DNA of 64,000 nt from assembly GCA_963702075.1 (NCBI GenBank), contig OY969703.1, positions 806,001-870,000 on the forward strand. The letters are read 5' to 3'. Origin of the DNA: VAYN01 sp963702075 (GTDB taxonomy: Bacteria; Actinomycetota; Thermoleophilia; Solirubrobacterales; 70-9). Position numbers and translations under genes: made by a program. Below, piece by piece: positions 42,901 to 51,509 of this stretch (positions within the stretch are counted from its first letter, which is position 1; each line of letters opens with the position of its first letter). Under the pieces are notes generated by a model. The model was not told the DNA's origin. It ran no database searches and saw only the letters and a program-made list of their open reading frames with translations.

Positions 42901-43227
42901 CAGCTGCCGGCCCTGGTCGCCGAACTCAACGGTCAGGTCCGGATCCTGCTGGTGGGCAAAACCGACACCACCAAGAAGCACGGGCTTCGCAACACCTTCG
43001 AAGCGGTGCCCGACGCGCCCGCCGAAAAACTGGTCCTCGAACTGAAGGGCGGGCCCAAGTACGGGTTGCTGATCAACTCCGAAAACATCTGCCGCAGGCC
43101 GCAGAAGGCTTCGGCCAGCTTCACCGCAGCCAACGGCAAGGTCGCCCACCTGACGCCGACGATCGCCAACAGCTGCAAGAAGAAGCACGGTAAGCACAAG
43201 CGGAAGCCGCACCGCGGCGGCCGGTGA
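39982..43227 (+). CDS. Large exported repeat protein (B)
   Basis: A 1081-residue protein whose ATG overlaps the previous stop (ATGA). A signal peptide (TILGVVACAAVGSALLTPRGANAAE) is followed by a DUF11-like beta domain (WGLFLTNVGGETAGDAGTPIVTDTLPTGV; core VTDTLPTGVTVAPG) and several beta-rich units, each with ATLPEGMTVNP- or LPPSEFLDQGNLG-type motifs and paired cysteines. It ends CKKKHGKHKRKPHRGGR. It matches the gene at 45506 over most of its length. No enzyme motif is seen; structural or surface-layer function is inferred. Confidence 0.82.
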   Translation: MKHMRLRTILGVVACAAVGSALLTPRGANAAETGPAWQITQATSPTYLVPGSVASSTTFREPAWGLFLTNVGGETAGDAGTPIVTDTLPTGVTVAPGLKANIEMPDGPSRVVEPCAVAGQTVTCEVTMPTAPGELVQIFIPLVVDPNLSGPITNHVSISGGGVPAASATAAAHVSASLPDFGFLPATGLRAGAFDATGGAPAIVGSHPFMIEVGAEFNSSAGGIGFAVPRQGLRDLRLDLPGGFVANPSAVPVRCATSQLASDEGQGGCPVASQVGVVYVEISGNGRGPSPLYVMMPPPGHPAELAFSYDGVIAHVIGGLGGNLHLTAEASELLAKFPILGVDTYLWGVPSDPGHDAQRYGVGCASHFGCSMGAASPAPFLTMPSSCTEPMELRGIATSWLGREVEEGRSLADLNGEPIHPTGCNSLAFEPTIESKATTDQGENPSGLDFSVHQPQNEALDGRATATLKDATVTLPEGMTVNPAAANGLGSCSEEEMGYQPEAGKVRFDTAPQTCPDAAKVGTLEVTTPLLDTKLPGSVYVAKPFDNPFGSLLAIYLAVEDEKSGIVAKLAGRVEPDPATGRLTARFTENPELPLEDIQLHFFNGDGAALKTPLVCGAATTTSTLTPWSTPEGADVHPSDSFQISGSCSASEAAAPKTIAFTAGTESPLSGAFSPFVLRLARPDGSQHITGVETLLPDGLLGKLAGVAFCPESGIAQAKSRETPEQGKVEQASPSCPASSEVGTVEVTAGAGIKPIPVTGHAYMAGSYKGAPLSLVVIVPAVAGPFDLGDVVSRVALHVGEYDARIRAVSDPLPTILDGIPLDVRSVEVKLDRPGFTLNPTSCEAKAIEGSATMQTGQTTALKNRFQVGECGRLGFKPRLSLSLKGKTTRTAHPALRAVLKMPKGGANIARAQVGLPPSEFLDQGNLGQVCTQGNLKAATCPKGTVYGHVKVWTPLFEKPLEGPVYLGVGFGYQLPALVAELNGQVRILLVGKTDTTKKHGLRNTFEAVPDAPAEKLVLELKGGPKYGLLINSENICRRPQKASASFTAANGKVAHLTPTIANSCKKKHGKHKRKPHRGGR

Positions 43228-45509
43228 GGCCGCGGGCGCTTCCGAAGGCCCTCGCCGCCCTGGCCCTCGGCTGCGGCTTCTTCTCGGTCGCGGCGGCTCC
43301 AGCGGCTGCGGCGGCCCCCGAAATCCTCTCCGTTTCGGTCGGCTCCGGCTCGGTGAGCGCCACGGCCGCGACCCTGCAGGGGTCGATCGACCCGAACGGC
43401 GCCTCGACCGACTATCGATTCGAATACCTGACGCAGGCCGCCTACGAAGCCAATCTCGAGGCTGTTCCCCCGCGTGACCCGTTCGCCGGAGCTGCCTTCG
43501 CGCCGGCTGGTGGGACGGGCTTCGCCGGCTCCGGCAACTCTCCCGGTCCGGTGGTGCAGCAGCTCAACTCGCTCGCGCCCGCGACCCCATACCGCTTCCG
43601 CCTCCGCGCCGTACATGCCGGCGAAGAGCCCATCTTCAGTGCGGCGCACCCGTTCGCGACCCAGGCGCCGACCAACGTCTTCGAGCTCCTCGACGACCGC
43701 GGCTGGGAGATGGTCTCGCCGGTTGACAAAAACGGCGGCGCGGTGCAGCCGCCGGGGGCGATCTCCGGCGGCGGCATCTTCCAGGCCGGGGCCGGCGGCG
43801 GCTCGGTCACCTTCAGCTCGGCGGACTCGTTCGGCTCGGGCGCCCAGGGGGCTCCCTCCGGCAGCCAGTACGTCGCGATCCGGGACGGTGCCGGCTGGGA
43901 GACGATGAACATCTCCCCGCCGCTGCTCTCGGGCAGCTACGGCAGCGAACCCGATGGCGTGCCCTACCAGCTCTTCTCGGTGGACCTCGGGTTCGGGCTG
44001 CTCTCCAACGGCGAACGCTGCCGCGGCGAGGCCGGCGGCGAATGCCCGGTGGCCAACCCGCCGCTCGCGGGAACCGGCGCGCCCGCGGGCTACCGCGACT
44101 ACTACCGCCGCTCTGCCGCGGGAACCTATGAATCGCTTCTCACCGAAGCCGAGCTCCTGCACAGTTCCCTGGATCCCGACCAGTTCGAACTACGCCTCGT
44201 CGCCGCCACGCCCGACCTGGACCACGTCGTTCTCGCGAGCTGCGCGGCCCTGACGGCGAACGCGACCGAAGTCGCTGCGCCCGGAGGCTGCGATCCAGCC
44301 GCACAGAACCTCTACGAGTGGTCAGGGGAAGGGCTGTCCCTGGTCAACCTCCTGCCGAGCCAGGCCACCGGCACCCCCGGAGCAAGGATCGCGGCGCCGA
44401 GCGGTGCGATCTCGGCCGACGGCTCACGCGTCTATTTCACCGTGGGCAGCAACGTCTACCTGCGCGAAGGGAGCGTGACGAAGCCGGTGCTCGAGTCAAC
44501 CGGCGCCGAATTCGGCGCTGCCTCGGCCGACGGCTCGGTCGCGTACCTGATCGACGGCGGTGATCTCGACGAGTACTCGGCCGGAAGCGGAACTCTGACG
44601 CCGCTCGGCGCCGGGGGCGGCGTCGATGGGATCCTCGGCGTCTCCGCCGACGGGAGCAAGGTCTACTACGCGAAAGCGGGCGCCGTCTTCCTGCGCAGCG
44701 GGATCAACACGACCGAAGTCGCCGCCTCGGCCGTCTCGACCGACTGGCCGGCAGCAACCGGCACCTCCCGGGTCAGCGCCGACGGCTCCCACCTGCTCTT
44801 CCTCTCCGACGCCGAGCTGACCGGCTACCCGAGCGAAGGCGAAACCGAGGCCTTCCTCTACGGACCGCCGCCCGGGGGTAGGGCGCCGCTCCTCGCCTGC
44901 GTCTCCTGCAACCCCAGCGGGGAACGGCCGCGGGGCTCGGCCTCGATCCCCGGCGCCCGGCGAAACGGCGAAGGCGCCGTCCGGGCCTACAAGCCGCGGG
45001 CCCTCTCGGCCGACGGCAATCGCGCCTTCTTCGAGACGACCGACAGTCTGGCCTCGCAGGACACCAACGGACACCCTGACGTCTACGAGTGGGAGGCGGC
45101 GGGGGAGGGGACCTGCCTGCGGCCCGGCGGTTGCGTCCAGCTGATCTCGAGCGGGAGGGACCCCGAGCCGTCGTACTTCCTCGATGCCGATGCCGACGGC
45201 GGCGAAGCGTTCTTCCTTACGGCGGGTTCGCTCTCGCCGGCCGATCCCGGTTCCTACGACGTCTACGTCGCCCGCGAAGGCGGCGGCTTCCCTCTGCCGG
45301 AAACGCCGGTCCCCTGCATCGCCGATGCCTGCCAGGTGCTGCCCGAAGCGCCCGAAGACCCGAGGCCGGGCACTCTGGTTCCGAATTCAGGGAACCCACC
45401 GCTGACCGTCGCCGGGGCGACGCCCGCGAAGATGAGGCATCACAAGAAAAGGCGCAAGCACCGCGGGCGGCAGGGCGGGTCCCATCACGGTCGGGGTCGA
45501 GGCCGATGA
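43224..45509 (+). CDS. Exported Fn3/propeller protein (A')
   Basis: A 761-residue protein, GTG overlapping the previous stop (GTGA). Signal peptide to AAAAAPE, one Fn3-like unit (about 30-125), then the motif RGWEMVSPVDKNGGAVQPPG, corresponding to CRAYEMVTPVEKYG of gene A, and a propeller region with SADGSRVYFTV, LACVSCNPSGE and DVYEWEAAGEGTC, all shared with gene A. It lacks the NHL part. The tail is RHHKKRRKHRGRQGGSHHG. It is a paralogue of A's C-terminal half. Confidence 0.82.
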   Translation: MRPRALPKALAALALGCGFFSVAAAPAAAAAPEILSVSVGSGSVSATAATLQGSIDPNGASTDYRFEYLTQAAYEANLEAVPPRDPFAGAAFAPAGGTGFAGSGNSPGPVVQQLNSLAPATPYRFRLRAVHAGEEPIFSAAHPFATQAPTNVFELLDDRGWEMVSPVDKNGGAVQPPGAISGGGIFQAGAGGGSVTFSSADSFGSGAQGAPSGSQYVAIRDGAGWETMNISPPLLSGSYGSEPDGVPYQLFSVDLGFGLLSNGERCRGEAGGECPVANPPLAGTGAPAGYRDYYRRSAAGTYESLLTEAELLHSSLDPDQFELRLVAATPDLDHVVLASCAALTANATEVAAPGGCDPAAQNLYEWSGEGLSLVNLLPSQATGTPGARIAAPSGAISADGSRVYFTVGSNVYLREGSVTKPVLESTGAEFGAASADGSVAYLIDGGDLDEYSAGSGTLTPLGAGGGVDGILGVSADGSKVYYAKAGAVFLRSGINTTEVAASAVSTDWPAATGTSRVSADGSHLLFLSDAELTGYPSEGETEAFLYGPPPGGRAPLLACVSCNPSGERPRGSASIPGARRNGEGAVRAYKPRALSADGNRAFFETTDSLASQDTNGHPDVYEWEAAGEGTCLRPGGCVQLISSGRDPEPSYFLDADADGGEAFFLTAGSLSPADPGSYDVYVAREGGGFPLPETPVPCIADACQVLPEAPEDPRPGTLVPNSGNPPLTVAGATPAKMRHHKKRRKHRGRQGGSHHGRGRGR

Positions 45510-48364
45510 GACGGTTTGCGCTCCTCAATCCGGCGTTGTTCGTCGTCCTGCTCGTCCTGGGATCGACCGCGTCGGCGAATGCCGAGACGTTCGACTTCGC
45601 CGCCGGCAGCGAAGGCTTCAACGTCGCAGCTCGGGAAGAAAACGGCACCCTCGACAAGCGGGCCGGTTCCCACCCCTACCAGCTGACCACCGAAGTGAAC
45701 TTCCGCCTCGGCGTCTCGCCGCCGGGAGAAAGCGGGACCCCCTTCAGCGCCGGTGACGTCCGCGACCTCAGCCTCTACCCGCCCGCGGGCCTGATCGAAA
45801 ATCCCGCCGCGGTGGCCGTCTGCAGCCAGGCGCAGTTCCATACGCCGCGCGAATCCCCGTTCGAAACGAGCCGCTCGGGCGAGAGCTGCCCCGACCGCTC
45901 GCAGATCGGGGTGGCGACCGTTCGCTCCTCCTACGGGGGCGGCGGCGAACGGACCTTCGGCGTGTACAACCTCGAGCCGCCGCCGGGCGCTCCCTCGGAG
46001 ATCGGCTTCAACCCCTATGGGTCGCCGGTCGTCTTCTTTCCCGAAATCGGCCAGGCGAGCGGCGAATACCAGCTCGTTGAGCGGGCGCGCAACATCCCCC
46101 AGCAGGTCAACATCAGCGGGTTGAAGCTGACGCTCTGGGGCATCCCCTGGGCGATCACCCACAACTACGAGCGCGGCAACTGCCTGAACGAGGCCGAACC
46201 GGAAGCCTTCTGGGAAGACGGCTGCTCGGCCGGCTCGCCCCTGCAGTTCCCGCCGCAGGCCTACCTGACGCTCCCCTCGTCCTGCTCGCGCCCGCTGGTC
46301 TTCGGAGCCGTTGCGACCTCCTGGCAGCAGCCGGAAACCGTCGCCCGCCGCCTCTACGCCCGCTTCGACGGTGGGGCGCCGCAGAGCCTGGAAGGGTGCG
46401 CCGACCTCGCCTTCCGGCCGACCGCCCGGGGGATCCTCGCCAACCCCCGCGCCTCTTCGCCGAGTGGCTACGACTTCGACCTCGACGTCGGCAGCGAAGG
46501 TCTGCTGCTGCCGCGGGGACGGAACCCGGCCGCGGTCAAGCGGGCGGTGGTGAGGCTGCCGGAAGGGATGACGATCAACCCCTCGGTCGGCGCCGGCCTG
46601 CTCGGCTGCACGCCCTCGCAGTACGCCGCCGAAACTGCCTCTTCGCCGGCGGGGGCCGGCTGCCCAAACGGCTCGAAGATCGGCGACTTCACGGTCCAGA
46701 GCCCACTCTTCCCGGAACCGGTGGGCGGCTCGCTGTTCCTCGCCGCACCCTTCGACAACCCCTACGGGACCCTGATCGCCATCTACCTGGTCGCCAAGGC
46801 CCCCGCGCGGGGCGTTCTCGTCAAGGTGCCTGGGCGGCTCGACGCCGATCCGGCGACCGGCAGCCTCGTCGCCACCTTCGACAACCTGCCGCAGCTCCCC
46901 TACACAAACCTCCGCGTCCACTTCCGAGAAGGTCAGCGCAGCCCGCTGGCGACGCCGGCCGGCTGCGGCGCCTTCACGACCGAGATCGCGCTGACGCCCT
47001 GGAACGGGGCGGGCGGCGAGCTTCACAGCACCTCAGCCAACCCGGTCTCGAGCGGTGTCGAAGGGGGGCCGTGCCCAACGGGGATGCCGCAGTTCCACCC
47101 CCAGGCTGTTGCGGGCAGCGTCAATTCCCAGGCCGGCGCCTTCACGCCGTTCTACATCCACCTGACCCGAAACGACACCGAACAGGAGATCACCTCCTAC
47201 TCGACCGTCCTGCCGCCCGGGTTGACCGGAGAAATCGCCGGCATCCCCTATTGCTCGGACGCCGCGATCGAAGCCGCCCGGCATCGCGGCGGGTTCGAAG
47301 AGGCAGCCCGTCCCTCCTGTCCGCCCGCGACCGAAATCGGCCATACCGTCTCCGGGTACGGGGTCGGGCCGGCTCTCAACTTCGCTAGCGGCGGCCTCTA
47401 TCTGGCCGGGCCGTTCCACGGCTCGACCTTCTCGATCGTCGCGATCGACTCGGCGACCGTCGGGCCCTTCGATCTCGGAACCGTCGTCGTCCGCTCGGCG
47501 ATCGACGTCGCGCCGCAGACCGCGCAGGTCTCGATCGATTCGGCCGGATCGGACCCGATTCCGCACATCGTCGACGGCATCCCAATTCACCTGCGCGACA
47601 TCCGCGTCTACATCTCGCGCCGCCATTTCACCGACAACCCGACCTCCTGCGAGCCCTTCTCGGTCGCCTCGACGCTGACCGGCTCGGGCACCGACTTCGG
47701 CAACCCGGCCGACGACACGGCTGCCACTGCCACCTCGCCCTACCAAGCCTTCGGCTGCGGCTCGCTGGAATTCAAGCCGCGGCTCAGCTTGCGGCTGCGC
47801 GGCGGCACCCGGCGGGGCGAGTTCCCGGCGCTGCGGGCGGAAGTTCGGCCGCGGCCGGGCAATGCGAACATCGCCTTCGCGAGCGTAGCGCTGCCGCCGT
47901 CTGAGTTCCTCGAACAGAGGCACATCGGGACGGTCTGCACGAGGCCGCAGTTCGCCCGGGAAGCGTGCCCGCCGGGCTCCGCCTACGGCACCGCCCGCGC
48001 CTTCAGCCCGTTGCTGGCCCAGCCGCTGGAAGGCAAGGTCTACTTGCGCTCCGGCGACAACGCGCTGCCCGACATGGTCGCCGATCTCCATGGGGGCGGT
48101 CTCGGCCTGCGGATCGAGGTTGTAGGGAGGATCGACTCCGTCCACGGCGGCCTTCGCGGGACCTTCGAAACGATCCCGGACGCGCCGGTGTCGCAGTTCG
48201 TCTTCACCCTCGCCGGCGGCAGGCATGGACTGTTGGTCAACAGCGAAGACGTCTGCGCGAGGCCCGAGCGCGCCCACGCCCGCTTCATCGGCCACAACGA
48301 CGTCGGCATCCGCTGGAGGCCGCCGCTGAAAGCGCGCTGCGGCGGCAGGAAAGGACGGCGATGA
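45506..48364 (+). CDS. Large exported repeat protein (B')
   Basis: A 952-residue protein whose ATG overlaps the A' stop. Signal peptide to ASANA. It shares with B the order and wording of motifs: RLPEGMTINPSVGAGLLGC, FLAAPFDNPYGTLIAIYLVA, TPWNGAGGELHSTS, LEFKPRLSLRLRGGT, LPPSEFLEQRHIGTVC and LVNSEDVCARP. The last few residues, RCGGRKGRR, are basic. It is a paralogue of B, without B's DUF11-like N-terminus. Confidence 0.82.
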   Translation: MRRFALLNPALFVVLLVLGSTASANAETFDFAAGSEGFNVAAREENGTLDKRAGSHPYQLTTEVNFRLGVSPPGESGTPFSAGDVRDLSLYPPAGLIENPAAVAVCSQAQFHTPRESPFETSRSGESCPDRSQIGVATVRSSYGGGGERTFGVYNLEPPPGAPSEIGFNPYGSPVVFFPEIGQASGEYQLVERARNIPQQVNISGLKLTLWGIPWAITHNYERGNCLNEAEPEAFWEDGCSAGSPLQFPPQAYLTLPSSCSRPLVFGAVATSWQQPETVARRLYARFDGGAPQSLEGCADLAFRPTARGILANPRASSPSGYDFDLDVGSEGLLLPRGRNPAAVKRAVVRLPEGMTINPSVGAGLLGCTPSQYAAETASSPAGAGCPNGSKIGDFTVQSPLFPEPVGGSLFLAAPFDNPYGTLIAIYLVAKAPARGVLVKVPGRLDADPATGSLVATFDNLPQLPYTNLRVHFREGQRSPLATPAGCGAFTTEIALTPWNGAGGELHSTSANPVSSGVEGGPCPTGMPQFHPQAVAGSVNSQAGAFTPFYIHLTRNDTEQEITSYSTVLPPGLTGEIAGIPYCSDAAIEAARHRGGFEEAARPSCPPATEIGHTVSGYGVGPALNFASGGLYLAGPFHGSTFSIVAIDSATVGPFDLGTVVVRSAIDVAPQTAQVSIDSAGSDPIPHIVDGIPIHLRDIRVYISRRHFTDNPTSCEPFSVASTLTGSGTDFGNPADDTAATATSPYQAFGCGSLEFKPRLSLRLRGGTRRGEFPALRAEVRPRPGNANIAFASVALPPSEFLEQRHIGTVCTRPQFAREACPPGSAYGTARAFSPLLAQPLEGKVYLRSGDNALPDMVADLHGGGLGLRIEVVGRIDSVHGGLRGTFETIPDAPVSQFVFTLAGGRHGLLVNSEDVCARPERAHARFIGHNDVGIRWRPPLKARCGGRKGRR

Positions 48365-49137
48365 GGCTGAAGATCGTCGCGATGGTGATGGCGGTGGTCG
48401 TGCTCGTCGCACTGACGGCGGCGGCCACTGCCGAGGTGGTCCAGCGAGGGCACCTGCGGGTGGGCTTCCAGGGCCGGCTGACGCCACAGCGCCTACCTCG
48501 CAGGGGTGCGGCCCCGGTTCACGTCGCGGTCGCGGCGAAGATCGGTACGACCGACGGCAGCGCCCCTCCGCGGCTGCGCTCGATGACGATCGCGATCAAT
48601 AGCGAGGGCCAATTCGATCTCGGGCTGCTCCCGGTCTGCACCGTGCCCGACATCCAGCCTTCGACGACTCAGAAGGCGTTCGAAGCGTGCGGCGGATCGG
48701 TCGTCGGCAGCGGTCGCTTCGCCGCCAAGCTGCTCTTTCCCCAGCAGGCCTCCTTCCCTTCGAGCGGCAAGCTTGTCGCCTTCAATGGCCGGTTTCACGG
48801 CCGCCCGGCGATCCTTGCCCACGTCTACGGCACCGAACCGGTCCCGACCTCGTTCACGCTGCCCTTCGTGATCAGCCGGCGAAAAGGCCGCCTCGGGACC
48901 GTGCTCAGCGCTTCGCTTGCCGGGGTGACCGGTAAGGCCGGCTACATCACCGAACTCACGCTCGACCTCGGCCGTACGGTCGGCTCTGGCGGCCGCCGAC
49001 GAGGCTTCCTCAACGCTTCCTGTCCAGCACCGAAGGGGTTCGGCATTGCCGTCTTCCCACTCGCCCGTGCCGAGTTCGACTTCGGTAGCCGCAATCTCTC
49101 CTCCACCATCACCCGCAAGTGCGAGGTGCGGGGATGA
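48361..49137 (+). CDS. Exported protein of unknown function (C)
   Basis: A 258-residue protein, ATG overlapping the B' stop. A signal peptide (IVAMVMAVVVLVALTAAATAE) is followed by a beta-rich, cysteine-poor domain: VHVAVAAKIGTTDGSAPPRLRSMTIAINSEGQ, the polysaccharide- or lipid-binding look of LLPVCTVPDIQPSTTQKAFEACG, and GITELTLDL near the end. No family is recognised. Glu codon use is mixed (about 3 GAA to 4 GAG). Confidence 0.75.
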   Translation: MRLKIVAMVMAVVVLVALTAAATAEVVQRGHLRVGFQGRLTPQRLPRRGAAPVHVAVAAKIGTTDGSAPPRLRSMTIAINSEGQFDLGLLPVCTVPDIQPSTTQKAFEACGGSVVGSGRFAAKLLFPQQASFPSSGKLVAFNGRFHGRPAILAHVYGTEPVPTSFTLPFVISRRKGRLGTVLSASLAGVTGKAGYITELTLDLGRTVGSGGRRRGFLNASCPAPKGFGIAVFPLARAEFDFGSRNLSSTITRKCEVRG

Positions 49138-50345
49138 GGCGGCTCGTTCACCTGCTCCTGGCGATTTCGGTGGTAGCGCTCGCTGCGCCGGTGGTGGTGC
49201 AGGCGGCTGATGGCACCATCCGGGGCACCGTCACCCCTACCTCGATCGCCCAGGAAGTCGAAGTCTGCGTGGCTGAACCGCGGCCTCCCGAACCGTGCAC
49301 GACTCCGACTTCCGACGGCAGCTACTCCCTCACCGGGCTGCAGGCGCGACCGCTGAAGATCGAGTTCATCCCGCCTTACCACTCGCGGTACATGGTCGAG
49401 TACTGGAACCACGTCTACACGCCGGCTGAAGCGACGCCGGTGCCGCTCTCCTCGGACATGCCGATCGTCGACGGAGTCGATGCAGACCTTCAGCCAGGCG
49501 GGGTGATCGAAGGCACGGTGACCGGGACCGGCGGGCCGTCCCTGCCCGGCGTCGAAGTCTGCGCGTTCGACAGCCAGGGTGCGTTTGCCGCCTGCTCGCA
49601 AACGAATTCGGAAGGCGAATACGAACTCCACTCACTCTCGCCGGGCTCGTACCGAGTCCGCTTTTTCGCGCGAGGCCCGAGCGCGGAATACGTCTCGGAG
49701 TACTACGTCGATGGGAAGACGCTTGCCGCGGCGACACCGATCGCACTGGCGGCGAGCGCAGTGCGCGGAGGGGTGGACGCCGAACTGGCGAAAGGCGGCC
49801 AGGTGCGCGGAACGGTGAGGGCCGCAGCCGATGGGACGTCCCTCGGATCTATACCGGTGTGCCTCTTCGTCGGGAACGTGGCGGCCGCGGAACAGTGCGT
49901 GATCAGCGACTCCGGCGGCGCCTACTCCTTCGTCGGGCTGCCGACTGGGGACTACCAGGTCGGCTTCGCGCTCAGCGGCGATGCGATCGACGGTGAGGCT
50001 GGCGGGGTGGGAGAAGCAGACGGCTATTTGAGCCAGTACTACGAAGGGGTTTCCAATCGCAGTGCGGCGCGGAACCTACCGCTGGTGGGTAGCCAGATTC
50101 TTGGCGGGATCGATGCTGCTCTCTCGGTTTCTCCGACGCCAAGCCCTCCGCCCCCGTTGGCAGCCGTCGCCGAACCACCTATCGCAGCCGCCCCCTCGGT
50201 CAGCGAGCCGAACGCAACAGTCACGAAGAAATGCAAACACGGTTACATTCGGAAGAAAGTAAGAGGTCACCACCGCTGCATAAAGGGCAAGCGTGTGGGC
50301 AAGCGCCATCGCAGCCGCCATCAAAAGAATCAGGTGAAGCGGTAG
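49134..50345 (+). CDS. Exported carboxypeptidase-regulatory/Ig-like repeat protein (D)
   Basis: A 403-residue protein, ATG overlapping the C stop. Signal peptide to VVQAADG, then three repeats of the carboxypeptidase-regulatory/CNA-B type (GTIRGTVTPTSIAQEVEVCV, GVIEGTVTGTGGPSLPGVEVC, GQVRGTVRAAADGTSLGSIPVC), each with G-x-Y-S-L-x-x-L-like second strands. A Pro-rich linker leads to a CKHGYIRKKVRGHHRC tail with KRVGKRHRSRHQK. It closes the operon; about 200 bases separate it from the next gene. Confidence 0.82.
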   Translation: MRRLVHLLLAISVVALAAPVVVQAADGTIRGTVTPTSIAQEVEVCVAEPRPPEPCTTPTSDGSYSLTGLQARPLKIEFIPPYHSRYMVEYWNHVYTPAEATPVPLSSDMPIVDGVDADLQPGGVIEGTVTGTGGPSLPGVEVCAFDSQGAFAACSQTNSEGEYELHSLSPGSYRVRFFARGPSAEYVSEYYVDGKTLAAATPIALAASAVRGGVDAELAKGGQVRGTVRAAADGTSLGSIPVCLFVGNVAAAEQCVISDSGGAYSFVGLPTGDYQVGFALSGDAIDGEAGGVGEADGYLSQYYEGVSNRSAARNLPLVGSQILGGIDAALSVSPTPSPPPPLAAVAEPPIAAAPSVSEPNATVTKKCKHGYIRKKVRGHHRCIKGKRVGKRHRSRHQKNQVKR

Positions 50346-50548
50346 ACGATGGCGGTGAGTGACAACGGGAGCGATGCCTTGTCACGGCGAACCGCCCAAT
50401 CCGTTGAGCACCTTGCCAACTGCTTCGGTGTACGGAGACAGAAACACTTCAGGCACCGTTCTGGGAGGAACGTCGGTCGCCTGAAACGCGGTTGACCCTC
50501 CCAAAAACCACACCCAGGATTGGCTTGGGAGAAGGAGTACGTACATCG

Positions 50549-51244
50549 ATGGCAACCAGAGTTAGGCCACACGGAGTGTTGACTGCAGTCGCAATGAGCC
50601 TGATTTTCATGGCAGGATATTTGTCAGTCGTGTCATCCGCGCATGCCGCAGAACCGGTGCATTGGGTTACCGGTACTGAAGGGAGCGAACTGAAAGGCGA
50701 AGAAAGCATTGGCACGGTAGCGTTGGGGGTGAGTGTGTTCGAAGGAAGCATCCTCGGATCACCACTTGTCATCAATGCCACCGGTGTCGAAGCGGTGGGC
50801 CTGAATATCTCGAATGCCATAGGGGGCGCGACGGCGTCCGGGCGGCTCAGGCTTACGGGTATGTCCAATCAGAGTGGTAACGGCTGCCAAATAGCGTCAA
50901 CCAGCCTTTCGAAACCGCTCACCTTTCAATTTCGGAGAGTGGCTGGTCGTGCCTACGTCGACATTTGGGCGACCGCTGGCCCAAACACCGCCCTTTTCAC
51001 GTGGGAACTTACGGGGTGCCCCGAGGCAACGTCGGTCAATGTGAAAGGTAAGGGAGGGGAACATCCTGAACCAGCCATCATCGGAGAATTTGCAAACTCA
51101 CTCGGCGTATACGCCGTCAATCAGGAAGTCAGATTCTCCAAAGAAGGTTCGTTGCACGTGGGCCTGGAACCAATGACGTTCAAAAGTGCATTGAGGCTCA
51201 ACATGACCGGAAGCCTTATTGGGAAGGTATTTGGGCTGCATTAA
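50549..51244 (+). CDS. Exported beta-rich protein of unknown function (231 aa)
   Basis: ATG 50549 with AAGGAG 11 bases upstream. The signal peptide is VLTAVAMSLIFMAGYLSVVSSAHAAE. The mature part is Gly/Ser/Thr-rich and beta-like, with only two or three cysteines, and no basic tail. Glu codons are mostly GAA. It is on the same strand as the operon but separated by about 200 non-coding bases. No family is recognised. Confidence 0.7.
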   Translation: MATRVRPHGVLTAVAMSLIFMAGYLSVVSSAHAAEPVHWVTGTEGSELKGEESIGTVALGVSVFEGSILGSPLVINATGVEAVGLNISNAIGGATASGRLRLTGMSNQSGNGCQIASTSLSKPLTFQFRRVAGRAYVDIWATAGPNTALFTWELTGCPEATSVNVKGKGGEHPEPAIIGEFANSLGVYAVNQEVRFSKEGSLHVGLEPMTFKSALRLNMTGSLIGKVFGLH

Positions 51245-51509
51245 TGATGGTCGCTGAGGATTTGCTGATTACGGCAGTCCTTTGAAGTATGGAGGGGCCG
51301 CCGACTGGCAGCAGCGGTCGGTGGCTCCTCACGTCTGCGACGCGACGGATCGAGCGGGCGAAGGCGCTGCTGCGAAAGCGCCGACAATGACGCGGTCGCC
51401 TCCCTGGTCGCCAAGGGCGCGCTGAATGGGGTCCACTTCCACGGCGACCGCCTCGTCCGCGTCGACCAGGTTGCCGCGACCGTCGATGCCTAGATCTGTC
51501 GTGGATCCG
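51245..51509 (+). pseudogene. Gene remnants between exported protein and DHFR-like gene
   Basis: No intact gene. In one plus frame the end of a protein reads ALNGVHFHGDRLVRVDQVAA...VDA, stopping at 51493, without a start. A second frame near 51350 shows RRIERAKALLRKRR. These look like decayed fragments of a larger coding region, possibly a regulator or enzyme fragment; the origin is unknown. Confidence 0.35.

Noticed and set aside
45089..45505. Upstream extension of the B' gene
   Set aside because: It is a shadow of A'; the B' signal peptide begins at ATG 45506, overlapping the A' stop.
51245..51509. Intact gene before the DHFR-like gene
   Set aside because: Frames are interrupted and lack starts; treated as decayed fragments.
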